Assembly (NCBI RefSeq): GCF_000716715.1
Contig: NZ_JNYJ01000002.1
Location: 124,001 to 188,000 of the forward strand
DNA: 64,000 nt
Source: Dactylosporangium aurantiacum
GTDB taxonomy: Bacteria; Actinomycetota; Actinomycetes; Mycobacteriales; Micromonosporaceae
Reading direction: 5' to 3'
In this document: piece after piece, positions 58,659 to 64,000 of the stretch
How positions within the stretch are numbered: the stretch's first letter is position 1
Layout of the letters: every line of letters starts with the position of its first letter
Notes under the pieces: model-generated
Database searches by the model: none
Seen by the model: the letters and a program-made list of their open reading frames with translations, nothing else
What the model was told of the DNA's origin: nothing
Position numbers and translations under genes: made by a program

Positions 58659-61600
58659 CGGTCACCGACAACCAGCGGTCACTGCTGCAGCAGCGCCTCG
58701 CCGGGGCGCGCCGCGCCGCCCGTACCGCCGCCGCCACCACCGCCACCACGATCCCCGCCGGCGACCCAGGCGAGCCGGCACCGCTGTCCCCGGCGCAGGC
58801 CCGGCTGTGGTTCATGCACCAGCTGGAGCCGGACAGCGCCGCGTACCACGTGACCGCCACCGTCCGGCTCACCGGCCCGCTCGACGTGCCGGCGCTGGCC
58901 GGTGCCGTCCGCGACCTCGCCGAGCGGCACCACGTGCTGCGTACCCGGTTCGTGGACCGCGGCGGCGTGCCGACCGCGGTGCTGGGCGGCGCGGACGACG
59001 TGCCCGTCGAGACCGGCGGGGACCTGGAGGCGTTCCGGCGGCGGGCGTTCCGGCTCGCCGAGGAGCCGCCGCTGCGCGCGCTCATCGCCCGGTCGGGGCC
59101 GGACGAGCACGTGCTGCTGCTCGTCGTGCACCACATCGCGTTCGACGCGTGGTCGGTGGACCTGGCCCTGACCGGGATCGCGCAGCTGTACGCCGCCCGC
59201 GTCGAGGGCCGGCCGGCACCGGCCGCGCCCGCGCTGCAGTACGCCGACTACGCCCGCTGGCAGACCCACCGCGAGACGTCCACAGTGGACCTCGACTGGT
59301 GGGTGCGGCGGCTGTCGGGGCTCGCGCCGGTGCTGGACCTGCCGACCGACCGGCCCCGGCCCGCCGTCGCGGGCGCCGCCGCCGGGCAGGTGCCGGTGAC
59401 CGTCCCCGCCGGCCTCGCCGGGCAGGTCGGCGAGCTCGCCGCCGCGTGCGGCGCCACCCCGTTCATGGTGCTGCTCACCGCCTGGCAGGCACTGCTGGCC
59501 CGGGTGTGCGGCACCGGCGACGTCGCCGTCGGCGTGCCCGCCGCCGGCCGGCACCACCCCGACGTCGAGGGGATGATCGGCTGCTTCATCGGCACCCTGG
59601 TGCTGCGCACCGACTGCGCCGGCGACCCCACCGGCCGGCAGCTGCTCGCCCGCGCCCGGGAGACCGCGATCGACGCCCTCGCCCACGCCGAGACCCCGTT
59701 CGAGCGGATCGTGGAGCGCCTGCAGCCCGACCGCAACCTCGCCACCACCCCGGTCTTCCAGGTGCTGCTCAACGTCCTGGAGCAGCCGGCCGCGCCGCTG
59801 CGGCTGCCGCACGTCGACGCGCACGCCGTGGACCTGCCGGTGCGCACCACCAAGTACGACCTGAACCTCGGGCTGTCCCGGGCCGGCGGCGGGTACGAGG
59901 GCAGCCTGGTGTACCGCACCGACCTGTTCGACGACGCCACCGCCCGGCGCCTCGCCGGCTGGTTCCTGACCCTGCTCGCCGGCCTCGTCGCCGCGCCGGA
60001 CCGGCCGGTCGGCGAGCTGCCGCTGGAGCCCGGCACGCCGGCCGGGCCGGACGGCCCGCCGGCCCGCTTCGAGCTGGACCGGCCGCTGCACGAGCTGATC
60101 TCGCGGCACGCGGCGACGACCCCGGCCGCGACCGCCGTCGTCGCCGCCGACGGCCGGCTCAGCTACGCCGAGCTCGACCGGCGGGCCGCCGCCGTCGCGG
60201 GCCGGCTGCTGGCCGCGGGGGTCCGGCCGCAGGAGCCGGTCGCGGTGCTCACCGAACGCGGCACCGCCCTGCCCGTGGCGATGCTCGGCGCGCTGCGGGC
60301 CGGGGCCGCGTACCTGCCCGTCGACCCCGGGTACCCCGACGGGCGGGTCGCGGAGATCCTCGACGCCGCCGGGGTCCGGTTCGTGCTCACCGAGGCGGCG
60401 TTCGCGCACCGGGTCCCCGGCCGCGAGGCGGTGGTCGTCGCGGACGTCACGGGCCCGCCCGCGCCGGCCGTGCCGGTGCCGATGGACCACCTCGCGTACG
60501 TGATCTTCACGTCCGGCTCGACCGGCCGGCCGAAGGGCGTCGCCGTCGAGCACCGGCAGATCACCCACTACCTGCACGCCGTGGCCGGGCGCATCGGGCG
60601 GCACGGCTCGTTCGCGCTGGTGTCCACGCACGCCGCCGACCTCGGCATGACCAACCTGTTCGGGGCGCTGACCACCGGCGGCGTCGCGCACCTGGTGGAC
60701 CGGGAGACCGCCACCGACCCGGCCGCGTTCGCCGCGTACCTCGCCGCGCACCCGGTCGACGCGATGAAGCTCGTCCCCAGCCACCTGCAGCTGCTCGCCG
60801 CGCACGGCGACCTCGCCGCGCTGCTGCCCCGCCGGCTGCTCGTGCTGGCCGGCGAGCCCTGCCCGTGGCAGCTCGTCGAGCGCGTCGAGCGGGCCCGGCC
60901 CGACCTGGAGGTCCAGGTCCACTACGGCCCGACCGAGACCACCGTGTCCGTCCTCGGCTGCGACGTGCGCGAGGTCCCCGCGGAGCGCCGGCACGGCACC
61001 GTCCCCATCGGCCGGCCCTTCGCCGGCGTCACCTGCCGGGTCACCGACCACGCCGGGCGGCCCGTGCCGGCCGGCGTGCCGGGGGAGCTGCGCATCGGCG
61101 GGCCCAGCGTCGCCCGCGGCTACCTGCACGGCCCCGACGCCCGGTTCACCGGCGGCCACTACCGCTCCGGCGACCGGGTCCGCGTCGACGCGCACGGCCT
61201 CGTGCACATCCTCGGCCGCGTCGACGACCAGGTGAAGATCCGCGGGTTCCGGGTCGAGCTCAACGAGGTCGCCGCCGCGGTCCGCGCCGCCGGCGGCGTG
61301 CAGGACGCCGTCGTCCTGCCGGTCGGCGAGGCGCACACGCGCCGGCTCGCCGCGTGGGTGACGCCCGCGAGCGCCGACCCCGGCCGGATCCGGGCCGCGC
61401 TGCGCGACCGGCTGCCCGACTACATGGTCCCGTCGGCGTTCGTCGCCCTGGACCGGCTGCCGCTCACCGCCAACGGCAAGGTCGACCGGGCCGCGCTGCC
61501 CGCACCGGAGCCGCCCGCCGCCGCCACCCGCGTCGCGCCGCGCACCCCGACCGAGGCGCGGGTCGCCGCGGCCTGGTCGCAGGTCCTCGACGGCGCCGAC

Positions 61601-63949
61601 GTCGGCGCCGACGACGACTTCTTCGCCCTCGGCGGCGACTCGTTCAAGGCGGTGCGCGCCGTGCGCGCCATCGACCCGCAGCTGCGCGTCATCGACCTGT
61701 TCACCCACCCCACCGTCCGGGAGCTCGCCGCCCACCTCGACGGCGGCACCGGCGGCACCGGCCTGCTGCACCGCCTCGCCGGCCCGGCCGCCGGCGCCAC
61801 CCTCACCGTCGTCTGCGTGCCGTACGGCGGGGGTTCGGCCGCCGCGTACGGGCCCCTCGCCACCGAGCTGGCGCAGCGGCTGCCGGGCGCGGCGGTGCTC
61901 GCCGTCGAGCTGCCCGGGCACGACCCGGCCCGCCCCGACGAGGCCGCGCTGCCGATGGACGAGCTCGTCGACCGGGTGGTGGCCGACCTGCCGCCCGGTC
62001 CCGTCCTGGTGTACGGCCACTGCGTCGGCTCCGCCGCCGCGACCGAGCTGGCGCTGCGGCTGGAGGCCGGCGGGCGGGACGTCGCCGGGCTCGTGGTCGG
62101 CGGCAGCTTCCCCGCCGCCCGGCTGCCCGGCCGGGTCACCGCCTGGCTGCACCGGCGGGTCCCGGCCACCTGGTGGACGTCGGACCGGGCGTACCGGGAC
62201 TTCCTGCGCACCCTCGGCGGCCTCGACGACGACGCCGAACTCGACACGGGCGTGATCCTGCGCGGGCTGCGCCACGACGTCGACGAGGCGCAGAGCTGGT
62301 TCACCCGGGAGCTGACCGGCACCGGCCGGCGCCGGCTGCGGGCACCGGTGCTGTGCCTCATCGGTGCCCGGGACCGCTCCACGCAGCTGTACGAGGAGCG
62401 GTACGCCGAATGGGGCGCGTTCGCCGACCGGGTCGCGCTCGCCGTGCTGCCCCGCGCCGGGCACTACTTCCTCAAGCACCAGGCCGCCGCGGCCGCCGAG
62501 CAGATCGCCGGCGCGGTCACGCAGTGGCGCGCCGGGCGGCCGCCGGCACCGGTGCGCACCGCGGTCACCGGCGGCCGGGCCCGCCGCGACCTGCGCGAGT
62601 TCTACCTCATGGCGGCCGGGCAGACCGCGTCGCTCATCGGCGCGGCGCTCAGCTCGTTCGCGCTGGGGGTGTGGGCGTACCAGCAGCACGGCCGGGTCGC
62701 CGACTACGCCCTGGTCACCATGCTCGCGCTGCTGCCCGCCATCGTGCTGCTGCCGCTCGGCGGCGCGGTCGCGGACCGGTTCGACCGGCGCCGCATCATG
62801 CTGGCCTGCAACGGCGCCGGCGCCGCCGTCATGTCCGTCGTGGTCGGGCTGCTGGCCGCCGGCCGCCTGGAGATCTGGAGCGTCGGGCTGCTGGCCGGGC
62901 TGCTGTCCGCGGTCACCGCGTTCCACCGGCCCGCGTACCTGGCCGCGGTCGCGCAGCTGGTGCCCAAGCCGTACCTGGGGCAGGCCAACGCGCTGGCGAA
63001 CCTCGGGCCGGGCATCGGCATGCTGGTCGCGCCCCTCGCCGGCGGCGCCCTCATCACCGCGCTCGGCATGCCGTGGGTCGTCGCCGTCGACGTCGCGTCG
63101 CTGCTCGCCGGGGTCGGCGCCCTGCTGCTGGTGCGCCTGCCCGACCGGCTGTTCCGCCGCCAGGAGGAGACGTTCGTCCGCGCCATCGCCGGCGGCTGGC
63201 GGTTCCTCACCCGCCGCCGCCCCCTCATGATCATGATCGGGTTCTTCGTGGTGGAGAACTACCTGGCCATGCTCGCCCTCGCGGTCACCGTCCCCACCGT
63301 GTACGCGTTCGGCGGCACCACCGCGGTCAGCGTCGTCACCACGTGCAGCGGCGTCGGCGCGGGCCTCGGCGCGCTCGCCATGGTCCTGTGGGGCGGCGCC
63401 GAGCGCCGCGCCACCGGCATGGTCGGCTTCGTCATCGGCGTCGGCCTCGGCGCGGCCCTCGTCGGCCTGCGCCCGTCGACGGCGGTCGCCGCCGCCGGCA
63501 GCCTCATCTGGTACGCGTCGCTGAGCATCCTCAACGCGCACTGGCTCGCCATCATCCAGGTCAAGGTCGGCCTCGACCTGCAGGGGCGGGTCCTGGCCAC
63601 CAACCAGATGCTCGCGGTCGCCATGACCCCGGCCGCGTTCCTCACCGCGCCGCTGCTCACCGGCGCCGCCGCGCCGCTGCTGGCTCCCGGCGGGGCGCTC
63701 GCCGGCACGCTCGGCCGGGTGGTGGGCACCGGCGCCGACCGGGGCACCGCCCTCATCCTGCTCGCGTGCGGGGTGCTGCTGGTCGTGTGGGGCGCGCTCG
63801 GCCTGGCGTACCGGCCGCTGCACCGCATGGAGGACGACCTGCCCGACATGGCGGCCGGCGCGGAGATCCCCGACACCCTCGACGAGCTGCAGGACCTCCT
63901 CGACCATGGCACGGACCGCACCGCCGGGCGCGGCACCGGTCCACAATGA
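58655..63949 (+). CDS. NRPS terminal module with Cys-type thioesterase fused to an MFS transporter (C-A-T-TE-MFS)
   Basis: A 1764-residue fusion whose GTG overlaps the previous stop. Residues 45-455: C domain (VVHHIAFDAWS). 470-945: A domain (VIFTSGSTGRPKGVAVEH, HYGPTETTVS); hand-aligned pocket D-L-T-K-V-A-H-V-S resembles Asp/Asn codes. Near 990: T domain with GGDSF. 1045-1290: alpha/beta-hydrolase thioesterase, VYGHCVGSAAA with Cys1123 at the usual Ser, IGARDRS (Asp1240) and RAGHYFLKH (His1270). From about 1310 to 1715: an MFS carrier of about 12 spans (FYLMAAGQTASLIGAALSSF, LGGAVADRFDRRRIMLACN). No stop, frame change or start signal separates TE and MFS. The protein probably releases the tetrapeptide at the membrane and exports it; coupling is inference. 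Confidence 0.92.
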   Translation: MTVTDNQRSLLQQRLAGARRAARTAAATTATTIPAGDPGEPAPLSPAQARLWFMHQLEPDSAAYHVTATVRLTGPLDVPALAGAVRDLAERHHVLRTRFVDRGGVPTAVLGGADDVPVETGGDLEAFRRRAFRLAEEPPLRALIARSGPDEHVLLLVVHHIAFDAWSVDLALTGIAQLYAARVEGRPAPAAPALQYADYARWQTHRETSTVDLDWWVRRLSGLAPVLDLPTDRPRPAVAGAAAGQVPVTVPAGLAGQVGELAAACGATPFMVLLTAWQALLARVCGTGDVAVGVPAAGRHHPDVEGMIGCFIGTLVLRTDCAGDPTGRQLLARARETAIDALAHAETPFERIVERLQPDRNLATTPVFQVLLNVLEQPAAPLRLPHVDAHAVDLPVRTTKYDLNLGLSRAGGGYEGSLVYRTDLFDDATARRLAGWFLTLLAGLVAAPDRPVGELPLEPGTPAGPDGPPARFELDRPLHELISRHAATTPAATAVVAADGRLSYAELDRRAAAVAGRLLAAGVRPQEPVAVLTERGTALPVAMLGALRAGAAYLPVDPGYPDGRVAEILDAAGVRFVLTEAAFAHRVPGREAVVVADVTGPPAPAVPVPMDHLAYVIFTSGSTGRPKGVAVEHRQITHYLHAVAGRIGRHGSFALVSTHAADLGMTNLFGALTTGGVAHLVDRETATDPAAFAAYLAAHPVDAMKLVPSHLQLLAAHGDLAALLPRRLLVLAGEPCPWQLVERVERARPDLEVQVHYGPTETTVSVLGCDVREVPAERRHGTVPIGRPFAGVTCRVTDHAGRPVPAGVPGELRIGGPSVARGYLHGPDARFTGGHYRSGDRVRVDAHGLVHILGRVDDQVKIRGFRVELNEVAAAVRAAGGVQDAVVLPVGEAHTRRLAAWVTPASADPGRIRAALRDRLPDYMVPSAFVALDRLPLTANGKVDRAALPAPEPPAAATRVAPRTPTEARVAAAWSQVLDGADVGADDDFFALGGDSFKAVRAVRAIDPQLRVIDLFTHPTVRELAAHLDGGTGGTGLLHRLAGPAAGATLTVVCVPYGGGSAAAYGPLATELAQRLPGAAVLAVELPGHDPARPDEAALPMDELVDRVVADLPPGPVLVYGHCVGSAAATELALRLEAGGRDVAGLVVGGSFPAARLPGRVTAWLHRRVPATWWTSDRAYRDFLRTLGGLDDDAELDTGVILRGLRHDVDEAQSWFTRELTGTGRRRLRAPVLCLIGARDRSTQLYEERYAEWGAFADRVALAVLPRAGHYFLKHQAAAAAEQIAGAVTQWRAGRPPAPVRTAVTGGRARRDLREFYLMAAGQTASLIGAALSSFALGVWAYQQHGRVADYALVTMLALLPAIVLLPLGGAVADRFDRRRIMLACNGAGAAVMSVVVGLLAAGRLEIWSVGLLAGLLSAVTAFHRPAYLAAVAQLVPKPYLGQANALANLGPGIGMLVAPLAGGALITALGMPWVVAVDVASLLAGVGALLLVRLPDRLFRRQEETFVRAIAGGWRFLTRRRPLMIMIGFFVVENYLAMLALAVTVPTVYAFGGTTAVSVVTTCSGVGAGLGALAMVLWGGAERRATGMVGFVIGVGLGAALVGLRPSTAVAAAGSLIWYASLSILNAHWLAIIQVKVGLDLQGRVLATNQMLAVAMTPAAFLTAPLLTGAAAPLLAPGGALAGTLGRVVGTGADRGTALILLACGVLLVVWGALGLAYRPLHRMEDDLPDMAAGAEIPDTLDELQDLLDHGTDRTAGRGTGPQ

Positions 63950-63952
63950 GGC

Positions 63953-64000
63953 GTGCAGATCTATCAAGGTGTGGCGGCGTACCACCTGACGACGCTCGGT
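63953..64000 (+). CDS. start of a further gene, cut by the window edge
   Basis: GTG 63953 opens a frame reading VQIYQGVAAYHLTTLG to the end of the window, three bases after the NRPS-MFS stop. GAGG lies immediately before, rather close. Sixteen residues are too few to name a family. By spacing it would be the next gene of the NRPS operon. Confidence 0.4.
   Translation, partial: MQIYQGVAAYHLTTLG

Noticed and set aside
58679..63985. A 1768-codon minus-strand frame opposite the NRPS-MFS gene
   Set aside because: Same kind of shadow; composition is Gly/Ala/Arg/Gln with no recognisable domain, and the plus strand is fully explained.
1..64000. tRNA, rRNA genes and insertion sequences
   Set aside because: None was recognised; no transposase-like protein, terminal inverted repeat pair or tRNA cloverleaf was found on reading both strands, although a covariance search was not possible.

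Overview
The window is very GC-rich, densely packed actinobacterial DNA with many GTG starts, GTGA/ATGA stop-start overlaps and secreted cell-wall enzymes. Gene content (SARP-type regulator, mycothiol-dependent-enzyme family, class III lanthipeptide, multimodular NRPS) points to a filamentous actinomycete, probably of the Micromonosporaceae. That placement is inference; there is no rRNA or other taxonomic marker in the window.

Layout. (1) 1-2.3 kb: the end of a secondary-metabolite locus, with the C-terminus of a BTAD/SARP-like regulator, a putative sugar O-methyltransferase and an NDP-hexose 4-ketoreductase, followed by a 106-bp tandem repeat. (2) 2.7-6.1 kb: a GntR regulator diverging from a large FAD/Fe-S 2-hydroxyacid dehydrogenase; their start codons sit on and beside a 16-bp perfect palindrome. 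(3) 6.2-19.5 kb: a peptidoglycan turnover region. A leftward operon encodes a Dpp-like peptide importer (two permeases and a lipoprotein), a serine hydrolase, an L-Ala-D/L-Glu epimerase and an SH3-NlpC/P60 endopeptidase, the YkfB/YkfC-Dpp logic of murein-peptide salvage. A rightward set encodes secreted lysozyme-like/amidase, C39-like peptidase and GHL10 glycosidase. A coiled-coil NlpC/P60 endopeptidase sits under a cyclic-di-AMP (ydaO/yuaA) riboswitch. (4) 19.6-30 kb: SNF2-type helicase, SGNH hydrolase, TetR/MFS and MarR/mycothiol-enzyme divergent pairs with readable operators, an AbiEii-type nucleotidyltransferase fusion, an ECF sigma factor with a SnoaL-like tail, and a DHFR-like protein. 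(5) 30-44.7 kb: large LuxR regulator, YceI protein, a zinc-ribbon protein, two NarL-type two-component systems, wreckage of an ABC exporter, a formate/nitrite-type channel, a serine acetyltransferase remnant and a secreted protein. (6) 44.2-64 kb: a compact class III lanthipeptide cluster (LanKC, a 31-residue precursor, MFS exporter), then an AOS-family PLP enzyme lacking its N-terminus, and a four-module NRPS system on three proteins: A-T-C-A-T, C-A-T and C-A-T-TE-MFS.

Most notable. The terminal NRPS protein carries a thioesterase whose nucleophile position is Cys and continues into a complete MFS transporter, so peptide release and export appear to be joined in one chain. In two separate places, short tandem repeats have grown between formerly overlapping genes. 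Each created a micro-ORF (34 and 12 codons) that begins with a GTGA overlap on the upstream stop and ends with a GTGA overlap on the downstream start, so translational coupling is kept through the insertion. The lanthipeptide precursor is unusually short, with a core of about ten residues ending in a SxxSxxC motif plus an extra Cys.
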